From: Serinus canaria
Taxonomy: Eukaryota; Chordata; Aves; Passeriformes; Fringillidae
NCBI RefSeq assembly: GCF_022539315.1
Contig: NC_066316.1
Coordinates: 9,315,501 to 9,379,500 of the forward strand
Direction: 5' to 3'
DNA: 64,000 nucleotides
The stretch's first letter is position 1, and each line of letters opens with the position of its first letter. Under the pieces are notes generated by a model. That model did no database searches and was not told the DNA's origin. It saw only the letters and a program-made list of their open reading frames with translations. Below, piece after piece: positions 1 to 11,330 of this stretch. The translations under genes were made by a program, and so were the position numbers.

Positions 1-432
1 CCAAGGGAATAGAAGTTATAAAGTGTTTGGAAAACCAAGAAGGGTAATCAAGAGCTCCTGTGAAAGCCTGACAGATGCAATCTTGTGCAAATGCCACACA
101 GAGAAAATCCTATATCTGTGTCTCTCCACTGCCATCTGACCCCCTCCCAAATCTCTCAATCTTCTGGAGAAATTAGGATGATTATAATGAGAAATGTTGG
201 CATCAATCTAAGCAGGATGAGATGCTCACAAAAATGATATCAATAAATCTTAGCTCCTATACTGAGCTTCAGAGAACTTCCCCCTCCCAGGACATCTCTG
301 AACAGGTTATGTCCACTGGTTACAGTGCACAGATTCCCCTCTAATTCTGTGCACTCAGCAAACACCTCTCCATCTTCTCCTCAAAGCACAGAGCTAATTT
401 CAATTTTGGCTGGATCCCAGGCCAGGAATTAC
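1..432 (-). other. SLC22A7: SLC22A7 intron 1 (partial)
   Basis: This follows the donor of SLC22A7 exon 1: on the minus strand CAG is followed by GTAATTCC at 432. The intron runs off the left edge, so no acceptor or second exon is in the window. The stretch is AT-rich. I see no repeat, RNA gene or conserved block in it. Confidence 0.7.
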
Positions 433-810
433 CTGGGTGGAGATGGTGGAGGTGAACTGTGAGTGGTCATAGACCCATCCGTGCTGGCAGTGCTGGATGA
501 TGGATTTGTTTTCTGGCTGCAGGGAGGAGTTGAGCAGCAGGTGGAACTGAGGCTGTGAGAACATCTCACAGGAGCTGAAAGTGCCATCGGGCTTCTGAGG
601 GATGCTGATGAGCAGAACTTCCTCCGTGGTGAGATTCACAAATGCCTCTTGGTGTGGAATTGCACAGTGATGAGAGGGGGTAGCAGCGAGAAAATTGTGC
701 AGCAGGAAATGCATGGGAAGGCTGATTCTTGAGAGGCAGAGGATAGCCAAAATCAAAATCTGGAATCTGCCAAAGCCCCCAATTTCCAGCAAGAGATCCT
801 CAAATTTCAT
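433..810 (-). CDS. SLC22A7: SLC22A7 (OAT2) first coding exon, partial gene
   Basis: This encodes the N-terminal 126 residues of an SLC22-family transporter, the basolateral organic anion/nucleotide exchanger OAT2, which in mammals acts in liver and kidney. The start MKFEDLLLEIGGFGRFQ matches the family opening (M-x-FE-LL---GGFG-FQ). A hydrophobic helix at about residues 15-36 fits TM1. The large extracellular loop follows, with cysteines 49, 81 and 108 and three N-glycosylation sequons (N59, N94, N101). The exon ends at a phase-0 donor after YDHSQFTSTISTQ, the same place as exon 1 of the human gene as I recall it. The start codon has A at -3. The next exons (TM2 onward) are outside the window. 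Other SLC22 members such as OAT1 or OAT3 fit less well because the HFLL--FLAA-P-H-C-IP segment is typical of OAT2. Residues past 126 in the open frame are read-through into the intron. Confidence 0.9.
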
Positions 811-950
811 CTTTCCTGTGGAGTTTGCTCATTCAGAGCAGCTAGGTACCAAGGAGCAGCCACATGAGCTTGAAAAGCAGCCTCTGCTCCTGGAGCTCAG
901 CTTCCCATGGCTTTTCATACAGCCACCTCTTGGACTTTGAGACCTTGCTG
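811..950 (-). promoter_or_regulatory. SLC22A7: SLC22A7 5' flank: 5'UTR and proximal promoter region
   Basis: The block directly upstream of the SLC22A7 ATG would hold the 5' leader and proximal promoter. On the minus strand a TATA-like TATGAAAAG lies about 100 bases before the ATG, downstream of the HNF4-type motif at 931-943. The transcription start cannot be placed from sequence alone, and there may be a further non-coding exon upstream. Confidence 0.4.
931..943 (-). promoter_or_regulatory. Candidate HNF4-alpha DR1 site of SLC22A7
   Basis: The minus strand reads GTCTCAAAGTCCA. Its last nine bases are the HNF4-specific core CAAAGTCCA, and the whole 13-mer differs from the DR1-like consensus GGGTCAAAGTCCA at two positions. 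It lies about 120 bases before the SLC22A7 start codon. The human OAT2 gene is known to be activated by HNF4-alpha through a DR-1 element, so position and sequence fit. That the site works here is inference. Confidence 0.5.
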
Positions 951-3900
951 AAAGGTGCCAAAAGTCACAGTGGAACTCTCCATTTAGGGAGTAGCCAAAG
1001 AAATGATCCTGTGTGCCCACAACACAACCCTTGCAAACGCACCCAGCACAGGGCACCTGATCTGTTTGGAGTCCTTTCCTCCTGCTGTGGTTTTGGACAG
1101 GGACATCTGCATTAGGAAGGGAGGCTGTGGGGACAGCACTGTGAGAGCATTCTCGTTTCTCATGTGAAGGTCCTGCAGCAAACTCTGCCTGGTGTGAGCT
1201 GGTCAGCAGCCAGACCCACTGGGCTGTGACAGAGGCCTCGGGAGGAGCAGGGGTGTCCCACTGTGTCAGGGCATCCAAGGACACCAAGCTTGGCTGCTGA
1301 ACTCCAGCCAAGTGTGTTTTGGTGTGGTTTGTGTCCAGCCATGCCCTTGGAGCAGGGAGTGTAGAGAGGCTGAGAGGCTGCCAGGAAGGGAGATGTGTCT
1401 CAGGGTGGATGCAATCAGGGAGGTGTGCCTTTGGGGTGAAAAGGTGGGTGAGGGCCACCTGCTCACCTGTGCCTTGCAAAGAATGGAAAAAGTGGAAATG
1501 TTTCCCCACAAAGTGCTTTTCTCCACCTGGAAAGGTGTTTTCCCAGGACAAAGGCAAGGAGTTGATGAGAGCTGCAGTGCTGGCTGGCAGAGAGGCTGCA
1601 GCTCTCATGCTGGGGGCCATGACACACTCTGCAGGGTCCAGCCCTGTGCTGGTGTGCTCTGGGGACTGATGTGACAGCCAAAGGAGTGAATGTGCAACCC
1701 CTGACAGGGCCACAGCTGCTGCTGCCCCTGCTGCACACACTGGGGGTGAGATTGGGGCAGTTAAATTCAAAGCAGTGGGAGAAGGGGCTGACTCTGCCTG
1801 GGTTCCCTGCAGGACCTCCTCCTGCAAGTCCCCTGACACCTGGGGACAAGACAAGAGCCTGCTTCCCTTGCAGCAGGTGCTCCAGGCAGATTGGGCCCAT
1901 GGGATAGCACATCCCAGAAGGATGTGTCCTAAGCTCAGGGGGCAGAGCATCACCCAGCAAGCAGGGGCAGCACCCTGCAAAGGCCACAACTAAAGTAGAG
2001 CAGTGGAGCTGCTGGGAGCTCACTCTGAGTTTTCTCCCAGTGCATTTTCACCCTCTGTACCTCTCTCCTTGCTGTCTGCACCCTCCCTCCTCCACCAGCC
2101 CTGCGCTCTTGAGTGTTGGTAGGTGCTGGTGCATCATCTCCCGCCTTTCTCCAAGCTGTTGCCCCGGGACATGCTCTACTTTAAAGCAGCTCCAGTTTGG
2201 CCATTCACATGAAAACAGGGTTGTTTGGTGTTGGGATGCAGGCACAGCAAGGGTCTGGGCTCAGGGAATGTTGGAAGTGGTGCCGACTGCCAGGTGCTGC
2301 CTGTCTGCACTGCAGCCAGGGGCTGGGGACAAGGGGCAGTAGAGCAGCAGGTAGGGATGAGGAGATCCAAAAGAGGTTTTCCAAGAGGGCTCCTGCTGTG
2401 GCTGATGGCCCAGACTGTGTGTCGCCCAGACATTAAGTGCTGCGAGGGCACAGAGCAGAATAACACCACAATCTGTGACCTTAGGAGACCTTTTCCATTT
2501 TCAGCAGCATACCTGGCCACCCATGTTTCACTAATGTGCTGCCCCAGTGCCATGGTATGAGCCATTCCAGTGCTCATCCCAGGACAGGCACAAAGGAAGC
2601 ACACAGGAGTGAAGTAGGGACACCTGACAATGCTGTGCCTCCAGGGTTACAGTTTAAGCTGAAGTTGAACTAAAGGACAAATTATTTTTTCATCACCTGT
2701 CTTCTAAGAGCAAGGGAGAGAAACTCTAATAGATGTGCTGCTGAATATTTAAACTGCAAACTGATCCAGCCTTCCCAATCAGAAATTAGATTATGGATCA
2801 CTGTTCTGCAACTCCCAGGACTCTGCTGCTCCTACTGCATTCCTTGAAATGTACATTGCTCTATTTCTTGAACCCAAATGTGCTCCTTTAACCAGTCACC
2901 AGCTTTAGTTAATGGCCAACACATGTGCAAGGTCTGTGACTGACTTGACTGAATTAACAACTTGTTTAATTAGACCTGGCTCAAGCAGCTTGGACATGCC
3001 TGGTGAGAGCAGCCAGACTCCTGTGCTGCTGCTGTCCCACAAAATTCTGGAAGGAAGAGTTTACTTTTTACTTCACACATGTAACACTTTCTTCCGCAAT
3101 CTTTCTTTCTGCTCCTTTTCAGGATGCCAACTACTTGTTGAGAGGGTTGAATTATTAAATTACTTGGTCACTAAGGTGTTAGCTTATCTGTTTCCAGCAG
3201 TAATTTCCTAACACCTTCTATGGAGCTGCAATAGCCTGGATGGTGCAAGGAGTGAAGGAGCTGATTTGCTGCTTTAGCCACTGGAGCCACCCCTCAGGTG
3301 TCTCAACTGCTGCAGAGTAGCTGGAGATCTGATCAGTGCTTGCAGGATGGTGCTTCAATGATAATTTTCTCTGTTCTCTCCAAGTTATGTCTTAGTGCCA
3401 CGAAAATCTGTGTCCATCAGAGCTGCTGAGCTGGACCTGCTCTTAGAGGGCAGAGGAGTCCCCTTCTCCCTGCAGCTCAGTGCAGGCTCTGATGCCTGCA
3501 GGAGGGAGATGTGACACACAGAGGGAGGCTCCACTTTTTCTCTCATTTGTAAAGGCAGTTTAGACAGGGAGATCCACAGAGCTGGCAGTGTCAGCTGAGG
3601 ATTCCTGCAGTGTCACTCTGAGCTGCACCGTGCTGCAGCAGCGTGTCCAAATGCTCTTGGCAGGATGTGTGCACACCAGGTTTTGTTGGAGAAAGAGAAG
3701 GTGCAGCCAACAAAAAGGTCCTGGGGCTCTTGAGGGTCTTTGTTTGGTCATGGAAGAAAGGGAGTTTTATGCCATTCTGACTTGGTGCCATGTTAACGAG
3801 ACTCTGCTTTCCATTGCTTGCAGTGGTTTGTGTGCAGCTGTTTTACTCAACTGCTTTGCACGTAGACTGGGTCTGGCCAAAGATTCTTTTCTTACCTGGC

Positions 3901-5502
3901 AAAACCACAACATTGATTCTACCTTAGTGTGAAAAGACACAAGCCACTTCCATGTCTTCTGCTGTGTGTGATCATGGATCCACAGCCAGCACTTGTATGC
4001 TCCCTGCTTCCCAAACAGATCCCCCAGACCTGTCTCATGCCCTTTCTTACCTGTCATGGAACTTATTTCATGTCATTTTCCTCTAACTGCTGCTGTTGGG
4101 AAACTGTAGCAGGGCAGAGATTCAGCCCAATTTGGCTGTATTTTACAGAGGAAAGGGCAAATTCGAACTCTCCTTCAGTCAGGGAAAGAAAGACACAGCA
4201 GGAATAGGAAGTCCAGTCCTGTGTTTTCAGGGGTGAGATTCCATCTGATTAAATCACTCTCACTTAGACAGGATGATCCTGTGTGAAGTAAAACATTGCC
4301 AGGGAACTCAAAACAAACCACAGGGAGCAGCATGAGAAGGGAATGATGACCCAGGAGCTGGGAAGACTACAGGACTGGCCATGTCCTCCTCAGCTGGGCA
4401 CAGACTCAGAGTGTCAGCATGGCTGGCAGAGCCTGGGGTGGGACAGAGCTGATCTACAGCCCCAGACACAGCGAGAGGATGAACCAGAATCCCTCCAGAG
4501 AGCCTGATGTGGAGCAGGAGAAAGGCTGAAGACAAAGCAAAATCCATGGAGCACCCAGGGCAGGAGGCAGGACACAGCTCAGATGGATGGGAGACACAGT
4601 CCTGAGCAGAAATGAAGTCCTGGGCCATAAGCAGAAGGTGCTTGGTGGCAGGTGCAGGGCAGTAACAGCCATCAGTGCCCTTGGGGCCCTGATTCCCTGA
4701 AGGGGAAAAACTCAGGGAATGCTGCATGGGGAGCTTGGAGCAGGCTGTAGCACTGGCTGGAAGAGTGTTTTTGGAAAGCCTGTGCAGACAGTAAAGGTGT
4801 AGGAGTGAAAATACACACACTTGCACTGAGAGTACAGATGGGGAGATGGTGTGAGTGATTTGTAGGGAATTACTGAGTGGGTGAAGCAAGGTCCAGTGCT
4901 CACCTTGACAGTGTTTCCCTGCCAATGTGGCCATGTGCTTGTCAGGTCCCAACAGCTCCACAGCTCTATCCTGCATTTCCTCCTGTTCCCAATGGGTTCC
5001 TCCCCAGAAGGAGCAAAGAAAAGCTGCAGTGTCCAGGGAAGCTGCCCTCTCCATACAGCACCACACCTTCAGTGTTAGAACTTCTCTGTCTCCCTTCACT
5101 GATCACCTTCCTCTACTCATTTTCTAGTAACACCATTTCTCATTTAATCTAAGCATCTTCTAGCTCCTTTCTTGGGTGACCAAGACTTCAGTTTTGACTT
5201 TTCCGCCCTGTGTTTGAATGGGGATCCTTTGCATTTTGCAGTTTCAGCAGTACAGGAGCTGACTCAGGCTTCCCCTGAATCAATAAGAAACTCAATACTC
5301 CATCCAACATTAACAAGACACATGACAAAGAGAGTAGGGCATCTGGTATTACTTTCCAGATGGTCTTCTTGCCTCCAACCTGTTCCTTGTTTGAGGATGC
5401 AGCTTTTGTGACTACTCCTATGAGATGCACTGTCCCAAACTGGCTGCTTATTGACAATTTTCAATTTACATTTATGCTTTGAGGTTAAAATTCCAATATA
5501 AT

Positions 5503-5544
5503 ACTAGAGGTCTCTTCCAGCCTGAATTATCCTATGAGCCTATG
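5503..5544 (+). mobile_element. CR1 3'-end fragment
   Basis: The bases ACTAGAGGTCTCTTCCAGCC and the following AATTATCCTATGAGCCTATG closely match the 3' end of avian CR1 LINEs (AGAGGTCCCTTCCAACC ... ATTCTATGATTCTATG). Only the last 40 or so bases are recognisable. Confidence 0.5.
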
Positions 5545-8500
5545 GACATTACACCACAAAGTTTTGGGCTTGTTAAACCTCTTGTTTTAAATCTGAGGCT
5601 TTACCTCTGTTTCAGACATGAATTAGTGAATTTAAACAGCTGGACTCAATTGTGTTATTTTCTTTTGACATTTTTTGTACATGATGAAATCTGTGTGGAT
5701 GCTGCAAGTTTCTCATGGTCTCCAGGTACTCTCTGAAACTTCAAAAAGTTTTGCCAGCTTCCTTGAAGCTACAGGCTTGAAGGACTTTTTCTCACTGGCA
5801 TGAGGAAGGGTCCTTGTGTCCAGCTGACTCCAGAGCCCCATGGCTGCTCCATGGCAGCCTCCCTCTGGCATTAGAGACAAGATGAATGCAAGGTTGGGAA
5901 TAACAAGCATTTCCTTGCAGTGCAGGCTTCCTCTGCAGTGTTAAGGCACTCCTGTGGCTTGCCTTGTCTGCAATGGGGCTTTTCTTGTCTTGAAATGCCT
6001 CAAGGTGATTGCAGAAGGAAGATCCCTGAGCCCAACAGTTTCCTTGGCTTTCCTAGATATAACAAAAGCTGCTCTGAGTAAAGATTCTGCCTCCTCCTGC
6101 AAACCTGACTTTTCCTATTTTGTGAGGCTGTTCCAACCTGAGCAGCCTGGTTTAGTTTCTTCCTCTACTTGTCTTCTCATTTGACAAAGGCAGAGGCTGA
6201 ATCCAGCACGTTGTTCCTGACAGACCTGCCTCCAGAGAAACTCTCATTTTGCCATCCAGGGGTGGTGATGAAGCCCATCTGGAAAACCCCCTGCTGCAGT
6301 TCTGAAATTCTTCTCAATTTCCCAGTTTATGGTGCTCAGCTTGTCCCAAAGTTTATTTTTATAATTTTGGGTTCTACACTGAAGTCAAATGTGATTTCTT
6401 TTGGCTGTAGGAGAAAGAATAAAATCTGTCACCACAGGAATAACTTTCCAAGGGAGTAGGGTTTTGTGATTCTTTTCTGTTCCCTCTCCCACCACCCTCT
6501 CCTACAGCTGGGTACTATACTCTTACCACACACCCCTGAATGTGGTCTGCACACCACAGGCATGAGGTAACTTGAGCATGGTAAAAGGAATGTTGTAAAA
6601 GCTGTCCTCAGCTTAAACATCAGATGGTCAGAGAGTACTAAAAGTCAAACCATGCCAAGTTACTGGTTTGCTTTTGCTCCTCTTTGCACATATTAATGTG
6701 CAGGTCCAACATGTCTACAAATCTGGCACTCTTACTGTGGCATCTAGACTTTACAAAGCATATTTTTAAAATTTTATTGTTGTTAAAAAAGCAGGCTTTT
6801 TTCCCTGACAAGTGCTGTTTTGGGAGTGGATGGCTGAGCCTGCTGCCTGCAGTGTGGGTGTAAACAAGGTTCACGGTGAAGGAACATGTCTTGCAACACC
6901 AATAAATGGGAGAAGACACCAATGAAAAGGTAGACAGGCTTTTAATTGGCATGATCCAGAATCCCCTTTTAATAACAAATCTAATGACAACTGTGTCTGA
7001 TATGAACAAGAAATGGGATAATTGTTTATTTTTTTTAAGACGTGATCTGAAATTAAGACAAAAGCCAGGTGGGTCTGTACACAGACAGGGCTTCTGTGAT
7101 GCATGCCAGATTTTATGGCCAAGAAATTTGCCATGCAGTTGAACCAGATTGTGGTTCCTCAGTCGGAGTCCTACATTCTGTTTGCAGTGTGTAAACATTC
7201 TCCAGCTGCTTTCCTAAAGAATGCAAAGAAGATATGTAGAGAGAGATTTAGCCTTGGGATTCAGTCACGTTTCCAGGCAGGCAGTACCAGGGAGCAGAAG
7301 TCGTGTCTCCAGAGTGTGCCAGAGGCGAAGGAAAACGTCGGTGCGCCAGGTACAACGTCTGAGTGTAGAGTCACATGCTATCGTGTTAAAAGGAGATCTA
7401 TAAAATCATCTGTGTTTCCAGCTCCAATTCCTGTCTGGAGAAGAAGCAGCAGGTCCCATAGCACAGCAGTCCTGCTGACACTGGTTTCACACACGGGGGT
7501 ACCCCCATGTCCTGCAGAGCTCATCCCACCCTCTGCAGGGACGGTCCCGAGCCTGTGCCGTGCATTCCCGAGGAAACATCAGCCCCAGCCTCCTCCTGGG
7601 AACCTGTGCCAGAGCTCCAGGCAGGGCAACATGGGCCAAGCCAGAGGCAGAGCAGCCACTGAGGAGCACCGTGCTGACACCAGTCCTGCAGTGTCTTCAC
7701 CAAAGCAGAGCTCTCACCCTGACGACCCTCTGGTTCAGGAGCTAAGAGCAGGAGAAATTGTTATCTTGGTCCCTACAAGGAACCCAGCTCTGGATTTGCT
7801 TTGGTAGCTCCCTTGCTCCTTTCAGCACAGAGGGCATCAGTGTTTACTTTAAACCTGCTTTCCAGCCATTTGCAGCTCCAGAAATAAAAGGGGTAATGTT
7901 CCTCCTTATGACCCAGCATATGGCCTCTATGGGGCAGGGCCAGCTGCACAGGTTGATGGCCAAGTCTGCCTCAGGTGCTGCAGAATCCAGGAGGGCTTCA
8001 ACCCCCCAGGCAGAAGGGGACTGCCCTGGAGGGAACATACAGTTACTCTATTTGTATTTGTATTTACTGATTTGCTGGAGGAGCTACATTAGGAACGAAG
8101 TGACAGGAGAGTGATGGTGTATAAATCACTGTCATTTCCTGGGATTCTGGCTGTGATGGGGATCACAGCTCACCCCAGCCTACAGGCAGAGCTATTCCCT
8201 GGCCTTGCAAAACTGCCAACCCCAATGCTCATGGAGGTCTTAACATCACCTGGCTCTGCTGCCACTGCCAGCATAGTCCCAGCCCCTTGGAATGCAGCAC
8301 CTGCACAGCCACTGGGGGTTCTGCACAGGACCTTGGGAGCCAGCACACACTGAGCCCACGGGCTCCCACCCAGCAGCCCAGTTACATGTGCCACACGAGG
8401 AAAGGGCCTGAACAGCAGCCCAAGCTCTCTTTTCCTCATGTGGAGGTGCAGGAGTAGCTGGTAAACAGATGGAACCAAAGGTGCTTGCAAGCTCTCAGGT

Positions 8501-10462
8501 GGTCCCCCTCGACTTTGTCAAACCAGCCTAGCACTGCTGGAGCACGGGCATGTTTCAGTTCAGCCAGAAGAAACTAAGTTGATACCAAACTCATTATGTC
8601 CACAACGGGACTTTCCCTGTGTTCACAGGATTAACTGCAGGTGACTGATGTGTGGGGCAAGGCCTTAGTTGGGCATTGGTGTCAGTGCACGTGGAACAGT
8701 TGTGGGTCAATAAACTGTACAGAGAAGAAAGCAGTGTGCTGAGGCACCACTGAGATGCTACTGGAGCTGCCCAGGCTATCAGTGATCCTCTTCCTACATA
8801 GGATCTACAGTGAGAAAACACCTCTGTGTGGGAAAGGAGAAATGTGAAAGATTTTCTTGCCCCAACACAACCTGCTTTGGATCAAAACATTTCACCACCA
8901 AACTCTCAGTGCTTGTGTTAGCCAGGAGCAGCCACGGGAACAGTGATGCTCCAGATCCTGATCCATGTCCCACAGAGCTGTGTCCCAGTCCAGCAGCTGT
9001 TGCAGGTCTGGTGGCAAGCAGGACAGCTGTCAGCCACCCAGGCTGGAGTGTTTCAGCCCTGGTTTGTGCTCAGGCAGGTGCAGCCTCACAGCTGACATGC
9101 ACTTTGGTAGAGTGGTATCCTGTTCCCCCATGCACATTCACTGCACACAGCAGTCAGCCCTGCACACATCTGAAGTCACAAATGAGACTTCTCTGAAGGT
9201 AGCAGTATCCTTTTTAACCTTTAGTCACTATATATAATGGTCACTACTTATATTGTTGTAGTAATATATATATATATATTATAATATTCTTTACTTTAAA
9301 AAGGGCAAGCAAAGTCTCTGCCTCTCACTGATTCCAAGCACAACTGACCCAGAGATATTTGCTACCAAAACACCTTTTTCACCAAGGCAAACAGAAGTGC
9401 CTGTGCTGCCAACCAGACCAATCAGTTAAGCAGCTCCATCCATCCGTGTGTTTGAGCCTCTCCACAGTATCAGTCTGACTGGTGCCATCTGTCCTTCTTC
9501 TCCCTCTGCTCATATAATCCATTGCCACACTGGCTTAGTGCTGAGAGCTGCCTTTCAGATTCCCCACGTGGCACATCCCCCTGTATCCATGCTTCTTTGC
9601 AGGCAGCTCCTGGCCAGCCAGCAGCCACTGGCTCCTTCTCACCAGCCAGGGTGGCATCTCAGCGGGTGGGCAAGGCCCCTGCAGAGTGAGGACTCAGCAC
9701 GACACCAGGCAGTCCCAAGGACTCTTGGAGTGCCAACACAGATGAGCAAGACGTGTCTCTCCCTACCCATGCAGATGAGCACACAGATGCAGGAACAGAG
9801 GAGGCCTGTGCCAGGAGTTCCCTCAAAACACACAAGGGCAAAATCACCTGCAAGGACACAGCCACACACCCCAGCTGTGTGTGAGCAGCACTGTGTGCCC
9901 TCCAGCTTGACAGAGCTTGCACGAGACTCAGAGCAGAGAGCAACAGGGCCTTGCCTCTCCCACCTTTCTGAGATGTGACAACCTACCATGTCCTGTGATG
10001 CCAGACTAGATCCTTTGGCATTCCTCAACCACCTAACTTCTCCCTAGCATCACAGGCCTCATCCCTTCTTGTCCCCAGACACATTCTCCTCTGTTTGCTC
10101 CAGTTATGGCAGGCGCCCTTCCAACTTTCCTGTGGGGCAGCAGCAGAAGAGAGGACCCAGAGGAAATTCTGTGTGTGCTGTTCCCCTGGGTGGGAGCACC
10201 CCCATCTAGGAGGACATGCCCTGGGGCACACCATGCTGTTGATGCCCTTTCCTGCTGCCCTTCATGCCAGGGACAGCTGGGAAGCAGGGCTGTGCAGGAG
10301 CAGGGAGTCTGGTAGCACAACCACGAGGAGAGGTGACTCATGCTGGTCTCAGATCTCTATGGACCCTTCAGCCCAGCCCTGCCAAACAACACTGTGAACA
10401 GCTTTGCTGTGACCTCCAGAAGTCCCATCTTGCCTCAACCATTCTTTGATTCATTAAATCAT

Positions 10463-10612
10463 GGAAGTGGTGGAATCTTCCTTGCTGGAGACACTGAAGA
10501 CTCTTCTTGACACAGCCCTACCTCATCTAATCCAGGGTCTAATTTTCAATAGAAAATTGGCCAAGGTGATTTTCAAGGGTTCCTTTCAATGTAAACTTTT
10601 CTGTAATTTCTG
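10463..10612 (+). mobile_element. CR1 3'-region fragment (old)
   Basis: The segment begins with a gtggtggaatcttccttgct motif that corresponds to the CR1 3' non-coding part (GTGGTGGAATCTCCTTCCTTGGAGAT) and continues with a CTAATCCAGGGTCTAATTTT stretch. It is strongly diverged and its right limit is approximate. Confidence 0.5.
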
Positions 10613-11164
10613 CAACATGGAATACAACATATCTATTTACTTATATTTTTAATTTCCTTGCAACCAGATTAGAACAAAAGAAAAACTATTTAAAACAAAA
10701 ATGTCTGAAGCAAAAATTTCAGAGGAAAAAAGCATAATAAACCAATGGGCTTGGAGCTGTTCAGATCTATTACTCCTGCTCAGTTCAGCATAGACCTGTG
10801 CCTGATGTCCAGCTGTGCGGGCCATCTTTCCCTTGCTTTCTGAAACCTGTGGGATCTGCCAGGTGGCTCTCCAGTACATACCAGCTTTGGCATGTATCCT
10901 GGTGGGACCAGGAATCTGCTGCACCACAGAGAGAGATGATACCTTGGTGTCACCAGAATCCTGCCTTGCTTCTTGTGATTGGGTCATGGTAGATAGACCC
11001 CTTAGAAGACAGCTCAGTTTCACAGAAACCTTTTAATAAGAAAGTCCCCACAGCCCTGTGAAAGACTTCACTGGATGTTTGCTTCACAATGAAAAGCTTG
11101 CCTGATTTCTTCATCTGCTCCTCTTGGCTGTTCTGACTTCTCTGCTTTCATGTGCCAGAGGAAG

Positions 11165-11330
11165 ACCACAGAACCACAGAATGGTTTGGGTTGGAAGGGG
11201 CCTTAAAGATCATCCAGTTTCAGCCCTCTGCTATGGGCAAGGACACCTTCCACTAGACCAGGATGCTCAGAGCCCTGTCCAACCCAGCCTTGTGCCTGCC
11301 CTGGAGCCTCCTTTCTGACATTGGGCCACA
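11165..11330 (-). mobile_element. CR1 3'-end fragment
   Basis: Read on the plus strand this is the inverted CR1 3' end. CAGAATGGTTTGGGTTGGAA is followed by GGGGCCTTAAAGATCATCCA, GGCAAGGACACCTTCCACTA and GACCAGGATGCTCAGAGCC, all standard blocks of avian CR1. The copy is 5' truncated, as is usual for CR1. Confidence 0.85.

Noticed and set aside
829..1989. 386-codon open frame on the minus strand just upstream of SLC22A7
   Set aside because: No known domain, low-complexity Cys/Ser/His-rich composition, other frames also long and open there, and it overlaps the SLC22A7 promoter side. Most likely a chance frame in stop-poor sequence. Protein-level conservation in other birds would be needed to revive it.
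4308..5099. 263-codon open frame on the minus strand between the genes
   Set aside because: No domain, Cys/Ser/Leu-rich chance translation; not joined to either gene by plausible splice sites.
7103..7807. 234-codon open frame on the plus strand
   Set aside because: No recognisable family, no splice-site or promoter context, composition like random translated DNA.
9262..9281. TA-repeat microsatellite
   Set aside because: Only about ten alternating TA steps; too short and common to be notable.
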